64,000 bases of DNA, taken from Ochotona curzoniae. Taxonomy: Eukaryota; Chordata; Mammalia; Lagomorpha; Ochotonidae. A program made the translations under genes and the position numbers. Positions 53,700-64,000 of this stretch are shown one piece after another (the stretch's first letter is position 1; the number at the start of each line of letters is the position of its first letter). The DNA lies in contig NW_024465885.1 in assembly GCF_017591425.1 (NCBI RefSeq), positions 43,023,001 through 43,087,000 on the forward strand. The letters are read 5' to 3'. The notes below the pieces were generated by a model. It was not told where the DNA came from. It saw only the letters and a program-made list of their open reading frames with translations, and did not search any database.

Positions 53700-56600
53700 G
53701 TGGGCGGGGCTCTCACCAACAGCTGCCCCCGCTGAGCATTAAGGCCACGCAGCAGGTGCTGGGCAGCTCCCAGGCTCTGGGAAGGGGCTGCCTGTGGTCT
53801 GAGCATGCCCTGATTCCTACCGGGAGGTACCAGGAGGCAGGGAACTGGGCCTGATGCGGTGTGCAGGGTTGCAGCCATGCTTAGGGCAGGAGCAGGCAGG
53901 TAGAGGCCAGAAGACACACGCATGTGCAGTCCCTGTCTCCCGCTGTGGGAGGCCTCTGCCACCCCAGGACTCTGCTAAGGCCATCCTCGAGGCTGGCTGG
54001 ACAACGGAGAAGTGAAACGGGCCACCTGGACATGGCACCAAGGGAGGTTTCTGGCAGAGGGCTGCAAAGCTCTGAGTAGCCGAAGTCCCCAATCCAGGCC
54101 TGGCCGGGCCCTGCCCCAACCCTTCCCTCCTCCTCTGGGAGCCAGCAGTACCTCGGGTGGCCTCGTCCAGGTCCTCCTGCAGACAGGAAGCACACAGCGC
54201 CTCGACTTCCGTGTGCAAGGTGCTGCCCACCGTGTCCCTGGCCGCCACCAGCTGCAGCATGAGGGAGGTGAAGAGGCAGGCCACGTCCTGCGTGGGGCCG
54301 GCCAGGCCCTCGGCGCTGCACAGCCGGCTGTACAGCAGGAACAGGTGGCTCCTCACGGTGCTATCTCCGAGGAGCCCGGCCACCAGCGCCCGGTGTGGCA
54401 AGATGCGATTTCGGAGCCAGCCCACAAGCCCCGCGGCCTCGGTCCTGCTGAGTGGGCGCCCCACGGCAGCCCGCAGCACCCAGCGCACCACCAGGATGCC
54501 CGCAGCGTAGACGGGGTGTGGGGCCTCGCTCTCGGGGTCGGGGACTGCGGGCCCCCAGTGCGTCAGGATGGAGCGTAGGTGGCCCCGGCACGTCTCCACG
54601 CAGGCCGCCTTCAGCTCGGGGTCGGCCGTCTCCTCCGCCTCCCCCAGAGGCTGCTTCCGGCCACGCGGGCCTCTGGCTCGGGCCGGCCCGGCTGGCTTGC
54701 CCTTCTCCTTGAGCATTTCTGTTCAATGTATGGAAAACAGGCCATGAGCGAGGGAGCCCCGGGGGCACCAGGTACCACCCTACCTGTGGGGCGAGTGGGA
54801 TAGGAACGCAGTCCCCAGGAACAGCTCCTGCACCCGCTACCCGCTTTCCTTGCTACTGTGGTGACACAATCCTCACGGGACCCTTATGAAACAGGCGCCA
54901 TCACCCTCCCGCCCTCCGAGTGAGGAAGCTGCCAGTGCGCTTGCTAGACCGGCCTGCACATCACCCTCCTGCCCTTCCATGTGAGGGCTCTGCCAGCAGG
55001 TGGCGCAAGTGGCACCACACTGGCAGGTGTCATAGCCTCCGCTCCTGTTCATGTGAGGGAGCCGCCAGCAGGTGGCGCTGGCAGCACTTGGATGCAGGCC
55101 CCTCTGGTCTTTGTCCTGCAGACCCTGCACCACAGCCCCAGGAGGGGCCTAGGGGCTCCTGGCCATCTCCAGTCCCCAGCGGACCACTGAGTGTCCTGAG
55201 ACTTGCAGGCTAAGCGACTTTCTGAAAACCAGAAACAGCCGACTCAAAGCCAGGCCTCGCCAGCCGAGCATAGATGTTTGTGCCTGGCGTCTAGGTCCCA
55301 GCAGCTTTGGAGACATGGCTCAGAGGAGGAGTGGGCTGGCTGCTCTGGGTGTCCCCACACCCGGGTGTGGGCACAGTGAAGGGCGGGGTCACAGGGAGCA
55401 GTGGGAACACTCACTGGCGAGCTCCCTGACTTGGCACTGCTCGATGGCCACCCTCAGGTCTTCCTGGAGCCCAGCGTCTCCTTCGATGAGGCTCCACTTG
55501 TGCAGGAGGACGAGCGCGTCCGTGGCCGAGAGCACGGCCTCATTCACGATAAAGCGGTCCATGGCCTTGAAGGCTCCCACCACGGTGGCCTGGTGCCTCA
55601 GCACCGAGTCAAGCGTCCCAAAGAAGCTGGTCAGCTGGGCGGGGGCCAGAGTGGGCCTGTTTGGGGGGAGGCAGTGTTCCACACTGGGTCAGGGCTGCCT
55701 CCGGACCTGGGGGAGCAGTCAGCCGAGGAGGGAGGCGCACCAAGGGGGCAGAGCCTGAGCAGCAGGCTGGGGGCAGTGGAAACCTCTCTGTAGCCCACGG
55801 CTAAGTGGGGGTCTTCCTGCTCACGCCAAGTTCACAGGTAACGCTGTTATCTCAAACAGCGCTGGTGTTCAATATAGCCACGTGCCTCCCAGCAGGACCG
55901 AGCAGTGCGGAACAGCGTCCGACAACAGGCCAAAGCTCCCACCGTGACAGCCGCGCGCCCCCTCCCCACTGCCCGTGAGCACGCTCCAGGTCTTCTCCCT
56001 GACACAGTATGACCCGCACTCGGCTCTTCTGGGAAAACCATGAGCCGGAAGGATTCCATGGGCCCGGATGTGAACCAAGCAATCAAGACCCCCGGCCAGG
56101 GGCGTGCTCACGGCTCTTGCAGCCAGGAGGCCGGCCTGGGCGTGCCCTGGGCTGAGCTGCAGGTCATGGCAAATGCACGCCTGTGAACCACCACCTTCTT
56201 GCAGCGTCTGGGTTCAGACACGGAAGCACAACACAACCCGATCCCACGCGGCCTTGGCTGGGGACAGTGTGAAGTCCAGGGGCCCCTGACACCACCTCTC
56301 TGTGGTGACAACGTGGCACCCGTCAGCGAGGGGAGGAAATGGGCGGCGTTGGCCGCGGCCTCTGTCTAGCAGGGCGGGCTCACCTCAGGTGCTTCGCGAG
56401 CGAGAGGAACACGTAAAGGAACTCATTGACCAGATGCAGGGCGAGCATCTTGGGGGGCTCGCGGGGGCCGGGCCGGCCAGCAGGCTGCTCGTCGGCCTGC
56501 ACTTCTTTGTCTCCCAGGTTGGTCATCCACAGCGTGTGGAGCAAGCAGATCATGCGAGACAGCAATGGGGTCTCCAGGAACCTGCAAGGCAGATGTAACC

Positions 56601-59600
56601 ACGCTCCAGCGCCACCACAACCGGCCTGCCTGCCGACCAAGTGTGGGGGCGTGCCGGGCCACGGCCCAGCTCCCTCCAGCCCCACTGAGCAAGGCCTTGG
56701 AGCAGATGCAGGGTGCTTGCCTAGCCAGCAACAATGACCAAGATGAGGCTCTTGTCCTCTAACCAGATGGCTGTCCAGGCTTTGCAGACCCGTGGGCACC
56801 GTTTAGAACCAGCTGTCCATCTAGGACACCTGCGCGACCCCTGGAAACAAAATGGCCGGCAGAGTGGATAACCTCCAGGTCCTGCCTGCTGTGACCCAGC
56901 CCAGTCCTCGTCTTCTGAGACACCCTGCAGTGGACATGGACTTGACTCCTTGTCTCCTGATGGCGTGCTGTCACCTACTGTCCCTCGTGGCCTCCATGGA
57001 GCTACCAGCCGTGACGGCGAGCTGGGCCTGTCACTCCAGGGCTGCAGGGGCAGGGCTGCAGGGCTGCAGGGCTGCAGGGGCAGGGCTGCAGGGGCAGGGG
57101 CAGGGCTGCAGCGGCAGGGCCTTACCTGTTCTCCAGGATGTGTACAATCCACGTCAGCAGGCTGTAGTCCCGGATGATCTCGTAGGCCGACCTGGCGACC
57201 CGTGCGGCGCTCTGCAGGATTTCTAGAATCCAATTCTGGAAACCCCAAATGCGAGTTAACTTCTCAAAAATGACCAAAGAAACGGCCTTATCTACAAGGT
57301 GGTACTGCGCTTACAGGTGACAACTACTGGGGACATTTTCTCTGCTGATTCTTGTTACGGTTAGGCTGGCAGGAGCCTGTCCCCGTCCCCACGAGAGACA
57401 GCCCAGGGACAAGAGTGTGCGCAGCAGTGCCTTGGACCCTGGGAGGATCCCCCTCACCCTCGCTGACTCGTCCCCACAACCAGCCGGCCAGCAGGGATGC
57501 TCCACGGACACCGCTCGGCCCACAGGCACAGTGGCCAGAGCTGGGAGCCGGCACGGCCCATCCCTAGCCCTGTTGTGAACCACATGTGTCTTGTTTCACA
57601 CCTGGAAAGGGGGCACAGCAGGGGGCTGTCCCTCAGCTGTTCACCGATGGCTTCAGAATTGCCCCTCTGAGTTTATCCCAACCTGTTTCTTAATCCTGAC
57701 TCCAGCCTGTCTGCATCTTGGGTCATGTCAGAACCAGAAGCTGGAAACTAGAATGCCAAGGGCGCTTTCCGTCTGCCTCGCGATGACCAGTGGCATTTGG
57801 AACCACCTCCCCAATCCTGTCCCCAGACTGGGGGACAGAGCTGTGCAGACTGTCCGACCGGCGGCAGGTGAGGCTGCCAGGGTCCTGGGGTCCCCTGACT
57901 CTGGCTTCCGGGCCTTAGGTAGAATCCTGGGACTTGAGAGCACCACAGACGAGTGTGCTGGAGGGTGCTGTGCCCTGGGCTCCTGGGCCAGCTCCAAAGG
58001 CATCTAATCCTGACCGCCCCTCCCTCTGGGTGACAAACCGAAGGGCTCCTATGAGCCAAGGGCATGCCATCCTACGAGACACGATGCAGGGTGTCGTGAC
58101 ACCGCGTGTGTGCCAGGAGCACATCGCCCGAGGACAGCCGACACAAGGTGTCGTGACATCATGTGCATGCCAGGGTCGACCTGTGCAGTGCAGCCAAGAG
58201 CAGCGACTGTTCTTGGCATCTTCTCTTGGCACTGTGGGAACCAGGCACATGTGGGCTGGGATTGGCATATCCACCTGGACTCAGCTTCGCAGCGGGAACC
58301 GAGGAAGAGCCAGACGTGGCCGGCTCCCACAGGCTCACCTGTGCTGCCTGGTCGCACAGGGGGCTGCTGAAGAAGGCCAGCACGATGCGGAAGATGCCAC
58401 GCCGGGCGTAGAGCTCGTAGCACTGCTTGTCGCGGATGCCTTCTCGCAGCAGGCCCAGCACCCACTCCTGCTCCTTCTTTTGCTGATCAGGAAAACGGGG
58501 CGCTGCTGTCAGGAAAGCGTCTCCCCCCCACCCCACGTGGCAGCCCGACTCCAAGGGCAGCAGTGGCTGGGGACGCTGGACAGCAGCCTGGGGCCCATTT
58601 CTTGAAGTCAGGGATAGGATAGAGGACTCTCCCTCAGTTCAAACACAGAGCTGGGGAAAGTCGGCTAACGTTTAACCCAACATTCGCCAGCACGCTCCGC
58701 GAGGCCAACGCGAGCACAGGAGCCATTTCTCTTCCCAGCCCTCCCACTCTAACACAGCCCTCACGGTCTCGGCAGACACAGACACCCAGGTTTAATGGAC
58801 GGGACGGCAGCAGTGTGACAGCAGGAGCTCAGGGACCCGACTTGTGGACTGTGAGGGTGTCACCTGGAAGTCAGAGCTGTAGAAGAACTGGAAGAAGCCT
58901 GGTACTTTGTCCATGTTCAGGTAGTCGTGGGAGAGCAGGAACTTGCTGATCTTCAAGTACATGTGATCCTCTGAGAAGAGGCAGGCGGTCAGGTCCCACG
59001 GGCACCCACGGCAGCCCTTCCCTGCCAGCCCTGGGGCCTGGCTGAGCCCTGTGCCAGGGTTCTCCTGCTGATTTCTGCCTCTGTCTGCAGCACAGGATGC
59101 CCCCCACGGGTCAGGATCCCACTGTGGCTGCTGTTACTCCTATGAGCACTGAATGGCTTCTGACATGGCTGTCGCCACAGAAGGGTGATCCACTCTGTGC
59201 GAATGTAGACTTAGCTCAGTCTCAAGCTAATTAAGTGAGCTGTGGTACCTGGTTTCAAAATCTGCAGGGCTGCTTTGGCGATGAAGAGAGCCAGGGTGAA
59301 AGTGAGCCTCATGTTGGGGGTTCGAATCCCATTCCGGACCACATCCATCAGGTAAAGCACCTTGGAGATGAGGAGGCAGAGGAAGATGAGCATTGTCAGC
59401 ACAGGGACCGCCCTGCTCCGTGAGGATGCACCTGCTCCAGCCCCCAGCCGGCGACCCATCAAACGCCAGGCTTTCGCAGGCAAGGTTTCTGTCCTCCTGA
59501 GTCAGGCCTGCACCCAACGGCAGAGAGAAGGCTGAGCCACTTCTACCTGCTCCTGCTCCGCTACGTCACGGGGCACTGGTTTCCGAGTGCCCCGTGGACA

Positions 59601-62600
59601 ACAGCCTCTTTTTCTAGAAGAAGACCCAAGAAATGAATCCATTCTGTCTACCTATAAGAAGGGAGCTTGTGCAAGGACAACCCTCTCTGCTTCCCCAGAG
59701 AACGAAGCCTTGAGAGGCTCCTGTATCCCGTCCTGCCTGCGCGCACTGCCCCTCACCTGGGACTGCTCTCGGAACCGGGCCCCCTCCAGGTGCGAGTAGT
59801 AGGCCGCCAAGACGCTGTAAGCTGCGGCTCGCATTTGGGGGTCGTAGCTGCTGAGGGCCACGATGGTGAGGCCCAGGGCGTTGGAATCCAGAAACTTCCG
59901 ACAATCCACCACGAATTCTACAGGAAATAAAGATATAACATTAAACACGCACATGTACATCACACCACATCTTAGGGCTTCATGATTTGGGGGCAGTTTG
60001 GAAGCTGCAGTGCTGGACACCCCAAGGAATGTAAGTCTCTTTCCAACTCTCCAGCACTTCTGCCGCAGTTGGCCCTTCCCGACTGTTGTAAGAATGGACA
60101 TACTTTCAGTTTCCAAATTTTTAAAAAAGATTTATTTATTTATAAAGATTTCTTTATTTTTATTGGAAAGGCGGATATACAGAGAGGAGGAGAGACAGAG
60201 AGGAAGACCTTCTGTCCGATGGTTTACTGCCCAAGCGGTCGCAATGGCTGGAGCTGAGCCAATCCAAAGCCAAGAGCCAGGAATCTCTTCTGGGTCTCCC
60301 ATGCAGGTTTATGGTCCCAAGGCTTTGGGCCGTCCTTGACTGCTTTCCCAGGCCACAAGCAGGGAGCTGGATGGGAAGCAGGGCCGCTGGGATATGAGCC
60401 AGCGACCATATGGGATCCTGGTGCGTACAAGGTGAGGACTTTAACCACTATGCTATTGTGCCGGGCCCAAGATTCATTTATTTTTATTGGAGAGGCAGAT
60501 TTACAGAGACGAGAGACAGAAAGATCTTCCATCAACTGATTTATTCCCCAAATGGTAATAATGTCTACACAGAAGCCAAGAGCTAGGAGTCTCCAACATG
60601 GGCGCAGGGTCCTAAGGCCTTGGGCCATCCTTCGCTGCTTTCTCAGACCACAAGAGGAAGCTGGATGAGAAGTGAAGCAGCCAGGACATGAACTTGTGTC
60701 CATATGGGATACTAGCGCTTGCAGGCAGAGGATTAGCCAGTTGAAGCATTGCACTGGCCTCTAATTTACCTTTTTTAAAAATTCATATTTGTTTGAAAAA
60801 GTTACACAGAGAGATTTTCCATTTACTGGCTCACTCCCCAGATGGCCACAATGGCCAGAGCTGGGCCATGTCAAAGCCCAAGCCAGGAGCCTGTTCTGGG
60901 TGTTTACACAGGTGTAGAGGCCCAAGGACCTGGATCAGAAGTGGGACTCAGGGCTCCAACTGGTGCCCATGTGGGATGCCAGCCATCAGCCAAGGCGATT
61001 TCATTATTTGCAGCACACCATGAGCCAGGAAAGAACAGAGGTGAGTGACCCTGAAGCCAGTGCTTCGTGTCCCAACTGCTCCACATTTGGTCCAGCTCCC
61101 TGCTTGGGAAAGCAGCAGAGGGTGGCTCAAGTCCTTGGGCCCCTGTATCCACATGGCAGACCTGGAAGAAGCTCCCACCTCCTGATCAGCTCAGCTCCAG
61201 TCAATGTGGCCATTTGGAGTGTGAACTAGCAGATGGAAGATCTCTCCCTCTCTAACTGACCTTCAAATAAACACAAATAAATAAACCTTAAGATTGGGAA
61301 AGTATCCAGGACAAAGGGACACTGACAGATCCTAAAAATTACAAATGTTATTTTTTTAAAAAAATCACAACACTTTATATTCTAAATATTAACTGTGACT
61401 TTGTTGGAAAAAAAAAAGTCACTGGCGTGAAAAGTTGAGAGGCTAGGCGAAGATGCCCCGGTTGGAATGTGGCAATCTGGGTGTCCCCGTGGCAAGGCCC
61501 TGTCCCTCGGGGCTCCCAGGGGAGGCTGGCACTCACCAGGCCTGGTCAGCTCACTGAAGAGATGCAGCAGAAAGCAGGGGTCATAGAGGCCACCAAGATC
61601 CACCGCCACATTCTTATCTTTGAACACAGGCTCCTGCTTGTCCTGAAACAACCCAAACCAAGTAGAACACGCAAGTCCATCACAGGCTCCGGGACCTCAG
61701 CCAGAAGGCCAGGGACTGGCAGGTTTCAGATCTGAGGTTGTTACAATGCTCACAGCCTTTACTGGCTAAGCATCCCTTACTGCAAAAATCTCACCTCTGA
61801 AATGTTCCAAGATGGGAAATGGTGTGTTTTGTTGGTGCTCAGCCTTGGGTCAGGGGGGCTAAGCCTGGGTCAAGGGTACTCAGCCTGGGTCAGGGGTACT
61901 CAGCCTTGGGTTAGCGGGGCTCAGCCTGGGTCAGGGGGCTCAGCCTGGGTCAGGGGTACTCAGCCTTGGGTTAGCAGGGCTCAGCCTGGGTCAGTGGGGC
62001 TCAGCCTTGGGTTAGGGTTGCTCAGCCTGGGTCAGTGGGGCTCAGCCTTGGGTCGGGGGGCTCAGCCTTGGGTCGGGGGGCTCAGCCTTGAATCAGGGAT
62101 GCTCAGCCTTGGGTCAGGGGGGCTCAGCCTTGGTTTAGGGGTGCTCAGCCTCAGGTTAGGGGGGCTCAGCCTGGGTCGGGGGGGCTCAGCCTTGGGTTAG
62201 GGGTGCTCGACTTGCTAAGTCGCCTGTTACTATCAAAATTCCAATATTCAGATCATAAAATTGTGGCTTTGTGAAAGGTGGAATTTGTACACGTAATATG
62301 TGATCTCTGGAATCTGCTTCAAGCCAGTTTTGTGATATACACCAAGTGATGTGGCTGCAAAGTGCTGGGGTCCTGTACCTTGGCACGGTTAAGAATTCTC
62401 CATAAAAACTACAACAACACTATAAATTCTGTGGAGGGTGCAGACGGCGCCTGCGAGAGGAAAGGGCACGCCAGCAGCGGGGTACCTCGGGCGGGAGCAG
62501 CTTCCGGCGCTGGGGGAAATGCAGGATGGTCTGCATGACACGGTCGCGATCCAGCAGGCGCAGGATGTCCCCAGGGCTCGGTTGCTGCCACAGCGACTTG

Positions 62601-63257
62601 CCCAGGCTGCGGCACGTCCTATGGTGCTCCACGGCTGCTGGGCCCCACAGCAACACCCTAGGGCCAGAGAGGAGTGGTCACAGGGGCCCACCGGGAACAG
62701 AGTAACGGTAACAGCAGTGAGCACACTAGCTAGTATCAAGGCACGGTTCACACCCATGACGTCACACACTCCCCAGCACAGCCTTCTGGAGCTCATGGAG
62801 GCAACTGTGTTGCTGGGACTGGCGATAATGACATTTGGGGGTGCCAGGCACTGCATGTCAACTTCCTAGAACATGATAACTGATTCATAACCCTGCAAGG
62901 CAGGCATAAGGACTGTCCCCTCGTGCACAATGCGGGGGAGCTGGTCACCCATCCAGGGTTAAGTGTCATAGCCACAGTTCACGTTGGGGAAGCCTGGCTC
63001 CACAGTGCATGCTGGACCACGGATCCTGACCTTTCCCTGAGCACACACAGCTATGAGAGAAGCAGGTGTGTGCAGGACCAGCATGCTACAGCTCCCAGGC
63101 GCAATGACTCCTAGAAATGATACAGGCCTTGCTTCCTCCCTACCCTCCTCCTCCCCACTGCTCCTGGGGTGCTGGCCTCACCTGGCTGTGAGGAGGGCCA
63201 CACCTCCACTCTGGCAGGTCTCATGATGGAGCGGAAACTTGCTGTCTGGTGCCTGTC
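53068..63257 (-). CDS. URB1: URB1, nucleolar ribosome biogenesis factor (3' part, twelve exons)
   Basis: URB1 (yeast Npa1/Urb1) is a very large helical-repeat nucleolar protein needed for early 60S pre-ribosome assembly and pre-rRNA handling. Human URB1 has about 2270 residues; the twelve exons here encode the last ~726. Junction phases agree throughout and no internal stop occurs. Recognisable conserved blocks in order: VLLWGPAAVEHHRTCRSL; DILRLLDRDRVMQTILHF; VDCRKFLDSNALGLT; SSYDPQMRAAAYSVLAAYYS; RLTFTLALFIAKAALQILKP; KISKFLLSHDYLNMDKVPGF; ELYARRGIFRIVLAFFSSP; NWILEILQSAARVARSAYEI; a final segment ending AAFLVSLYVKDVWLGAPRPD. The blocks at 58339-59360 should fall in the region Pfam calls NopRA1. 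The penultimate exon is poorly conserved and rich in Arg, Gly and Pro. The 5' exons and promoter lie beyond 64000. Confidence 0.95.
53660..53697 (+). repeat. (TG)n microsatellite in URB1 intron
   Basis: About 19 uninterrupted TG units. Confidence 0.97.
54152..54718 (-). CDS. URB1: URB1 penultimate exon (large)
   Basis: Acceptor TTGAACAG and donor CCCGAG/GTACTG, 567 bases. Encodes a basic linker (MLKEKGKPAGPARARGPRGR) and then a helical segment with LRSILTHWGP and VYAAGILVVRWVLRAA. Confidence 0.9.
54993..55006 (+). promoter_or_regulatory. CTCF-type motif 1
   Basis: CCAGCAGGTGGCGC matches the CTCF core consensus closely, on the plus strand. Confidence 0.75.
55065..55078 (+). promoter_or_regulatory. 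CTCF-type motif 2
   Basis: The same CCAGCAGGTGGCGC, 72 bp after the first and in the same orientation. Confidence 0.75.
55415..55656 (-). CDS. URB1: URB1 exon
   Basis: Acceptor CCAAACAG and donor GCCA/GTGAGT. Encodes PTLAPAQLTSFFGTLDSVLR and KAMDRFIVNEAVLSATDALV. Confidence 0.93.
55657..56383 (-). other. URB1 intron, unclassified
   Basis: No repeat recognised; GC-rich. Confidence 0.4.
56384..56581 (-). CDS. URB1: URB1 exon
   Basis: Acceptor GCCTTGCAG and donor CTGAG/GTGAGC. Encodes FLETPLLSRMICLLHTLWMT and LALHLVNEFLYVFLSLAKHL, two clear amphipathic helices around a less conserved Pro-rich loop. Confidence 0.94.
56582..57125 (-). other. URB1 intron ending in a GCAG-type minisatellite
   Basis: Contains the minisatellite at 57038-57119, next to the 5' splice site. 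Otherwise unclassified. Confidence 0.5.
57038..57119. repeat. GGGCTGCAG-type minisatellite
   Basis: About nine short units, GGGCTGCAGGGGCA or GGGCTGCA, on the plus strand. The array starts 6 bases inside the intron relative to the URB1 donor at 57125. Confidence 0.92.
57126..57235 (-). CDS. URB1: URB1 exon
   Basis: Acceptor GTTTCCAG and donor AACAG/GTAAGG. Encodes NWILEILQSAARVARSAYEI and IRDYSLLTWIVHILEN. Confidence 0.95.
57236..58338 (-). other. URB1 intron, unclassified
   Basis: About 1.1 kb without SINEs. A short direct repeat (GTGTCGTGACA) occurs at 58091 and 58149. No further exon fits the reading phase. Confidence 0.4.
58339..58482 (-). CDS. URB1: URB1 exon
   Basis: Acceptor CCTGATCAG and donor GCACAG/GTGAGC, 48 whole codons. 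Encodes EQEWVLGLLREGIRDKQCYE and LYARRGIFRIVLAFFSSPLC. Confidence 0.95.
58483..58863 (-). other. URB1 intron, unclassified
   Basis: No feature recognised. Confidence 0.4.
58864..58970 (-). CDS. URB1: URB1 exon
   Basis: Acceptor CTTCTCAG and donor TTCCAG/GTGACA. Encodes DHMYLKISKFLLSHDYLNMD and KVPGFFQFFYSSDFQ. Confidence 0.95.
59249..59360 (-). CDS. URB1: URB1 exon
   Basis: Acceptor ATCTCCAAG and donor ACCAG/GTACCA. Encodes VLYLMDVVRNGIRTPNMRLT and FTLALFIAKAALQILKP. Confidence 0.95.
59361..59756 (-). other. URB1 intron, unclassified
   Basis: No repeat recognised. Confidence 0.4.
59757..59917 (-). CDS. URB1: URB1 exon
   Basis: Acceptor TTTCCTGTAG and donor TCCCAG/GTGAGG. Encodes FVVDCRKFLDSNALGLTIVA and YDPQMRAAAYSVLAAYYSHL. 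Confidence 0.96.
59918..60118 (-). other. URB1 intron, unclassified part
   Basis: Nothing recognised before the SINE cluster at 60119. Confidence 0.4.
60119..60762 (-). mobile_element. outer SINE, split by a younger SINE
   Basis: Its poly(T) start lies at 60119-60140, and the body and head run from 60469 to 60762 (head GAAGCATTGCACTGGCCTC). Same strand as URB1. Confidence 0.8.
60141..60468 (-). mobile_element. young SINE nested in a SINE
   Basis: Full-length minus copy with head ACTATGCTATTGTGCCGGGC. Flanks AAGATTTATTTATT and AAGATTCATTTATT differ at one base, a near-perfect target-site duplication at 60127-60140 and 60469-60482. Confidence 0.85.
60780..61010 (-). mobile_element. old SINE
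   Basis: TTCATATTTGTTTGAAAAAG, GGCTCACTCCCCAGATGGCC; head diverged. Confidence 0.65.
61045..61290 (+). mobile_element. SINE, 5' truncated
   Basis: Body TTTGGTCCAGCTCCCTGCTT and tail CAAATAAATAAACCTTAAG. Forms an inverted pair with the preceding minus SINEs. Confidence 0.7.
61537..61642 (-). CDS. URB1: URB1 exon
   Basis: Acceptor GTTGTTTCAG and donor GGCCTG/GTGAGT. Encodes DKQEPVFKDKNVAVDLGGLY and DPCFLLHLFSELTRP. Confidence 0.95.
61838..62213. repeat. G-rich minisatellite in URB1 intron, 18-21-bp unit
   Basis: About 19 units of the type GCTCAGCCTTGGGTTAGGGG or CTCAGCCTGGGTCAGGGG, with every unit carrying two or more G runs on the plus strand. Confidence 0.96.
62214..62485 (-). other. URB1 intron, unclassified
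   Basis: Unclassified sequence between the minisatellite and the next exon. Confidence 0.4.
62486..62657 (-). CDS. URB1: URB1 exon
   Basis: Acceptor TGGCCCTAG and donor CCCGAG/GTACCC. Encodes VLLWGPAAVEHHRTCRSLGK and SPGDILRLLDRDRVMQTILH. Confidence 0.95.
62658..63181 (-). other. URB1 intron, unclassified
   Basis: Contains an old diverged stretch but no SINE or L1 that I can name. Confidence 0.35.
63182..63257 (-). CDS. URB1: URB1 exon, most upstream one in the window
   Basis: Donor GCCAG/GTGAGG is clear. Acceptor GTGTGCAG has a weak pyrimidine tract, so an alternative start 12 bases further in (CACCAG) is possible. Encodes QAPDSKFPLHHETCQSGGVA and LLTA. The phase fits the next exon exactly. 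Confidence 0.75.
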
Positions 63258-64000
63258 CTGCACACCCAGCCAGCCTGGCCTTCCTGCCACATGTCCATCC
63301 TAGGATCCCGATGGGCCACCTGCTTCCCATTCCCTCTCATATCCTGGCCCTCCCACCTCCCAGCCCTCAGGACTCCTGTCCCTTCCTTGGCCCACACGGC
63401 TTGGGTACTGGGGGAGTGGGGAGGTGGCTGCACTTGGCGCCAGACCCTGCCCCATCTCTGCAAGTGGGAGCCTGAAACCAGCATGCATTGATAGAGACTC
63501 TTTGCCGCCCTGGATTCTCCTTTCTTCATCATAACTGGCACCGGCACCCTGACACCTGCCAATGAAGACATGGAGAAGGGCACTGGGTGTTCAGATGGGA
63601 GCTGGGTTTACTAGGGCCACAAAGAGTGGGGGATGTCCTATAGGGAAACTGACACCCCTAGGAGTAGCTTGTGGGAAGACAAAGGTTGCACCAGACCGGA
63701 AGCCACGCTGGCCCCCTTAAGAACAACAACCAAACATTATGCCACTTCCTTTCTCTTAGGAATGACCTGGGCTCCACCCCATCCTTTCCTGCCCCCACCA
63801 CGAGTGGCACCATGACCTCATAAGGAGCCACATCTTGGTTCACCTGAGTCTGTCACTATGGCCCCTGGTGGTCGTGACCCTGTCTAGCAGCTCTCAAGGT
63901 ATATACTTGCAAAGGGAATTCCCCTAACTACAGCCTCCTCTCTACTCCCCGAAACAAAGGTGGGTAATGTTAACACGGGGAGGCCCGTGCAAGAGGGTCT
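63258..64000. other. URB1 intron, unclassified
   Basis: No further URB1 exon was recognised to the window edge. An open frame on the minus strand at 63221-63583 has no homology I recognise. Confidence 0.4.

Larger units (their letters stand above)
54719..55414 (-). other. URB1 intron with paired CTCF-type motifs
   Basis: Holds a degenerate ~60-72-bp tandem repeat at about 54895-55090, with two CCAGCAGGTGGCGC sites. The remainder is unclassified and GC-rich. Confidence 0.7.

Noticed and set aside
53817..54716. 299-codon minus-strand frame as one gene
   Set aside because: Only 54152-54718 is real URB1 exon; the frame simply reads on into the intron past the GT donor.
61802..62200. 132-codon Gly/Leu/Ser-rich repetitive frame
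   Set aside because: It is a by-product of the G-rich minisatellite in a URB1 intron.
1..64000. CRISPR arrays, operons, prophage or bacterial defence systems
   Set aside because: Spliced vertebrate genes, SINEs and L1s show this is mammalian DNA. The repeats are microsatellites, minisatellites and retroelements without spacer structure.

Overview
This is a window of mammalian nuclear DNA: a few short exons in long introns and intergenic DNA crowded with retroelements. About fifty copies of a tRNA-derived SINE resemble the lagomorph C-SINE. The youngest carry a GGTTCTAATCC-type B box and a CCAATAAAAATAAATCTT-type tail, which is not the rabbit consensus I know, so a pika (Ochotona) is my best guess. 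No bacterial, plasmid or CRISPR-type system is present.

Three protein genes are supported exon by exon, with splice sites and matching reading phase. MIS18A is on the minus strand, with five coding exons from 32509 down to 22504 (212 residues). MRAP is on the plus strand, with three coding exons at 42345-42450, 47874-47973 and 50088-50205 (107 residues). URB1 is on the minus strand and partial: twelve exons from 63257 down to 53068 give the last ~726 residues and the stop, and the 5' part lies beyond the window. The order and strands (MIS18A minus, MRAP plus, URB1 minus) match human 21q22.11.

Layout: 1-22 kb is intergenic, with L1 3' ends, SINEs, microsatellites and a GTGTGTGAGC-type minisatellite. 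22-32.5 kb is MIS18A, with a retroviral LTR in intron 2. 32.1-32.7 kb is a CpG-rich promoter with three NRF1-type motifs. 32.7-42.3 kb holds SINEs and two well-bounded solo LTRs, one inside a SINE. 42.3-50.6 kb is MRAP. 50.6-52.6 kb is the short gap between convergent MRAP and URB1. 52.6-64 kb is the 3' part of URB1, with two G-rich minisatellites and a pair of CTCF-type motifs in its introns.

The genes do not form one pathway. MIS18A loads centromeric CENP-A, MRAP escorts the ACTH receptor, and URB1 acts in nucleolar 60S ribosome assembly. The points most worth checking are the tandem CTCF motifs, the sense-oriented LTR with a poly(A) signal inside MIS18A, the LTR upstream of MRAP, and the short MRAP C-terminus followed by a long CAC repeat.
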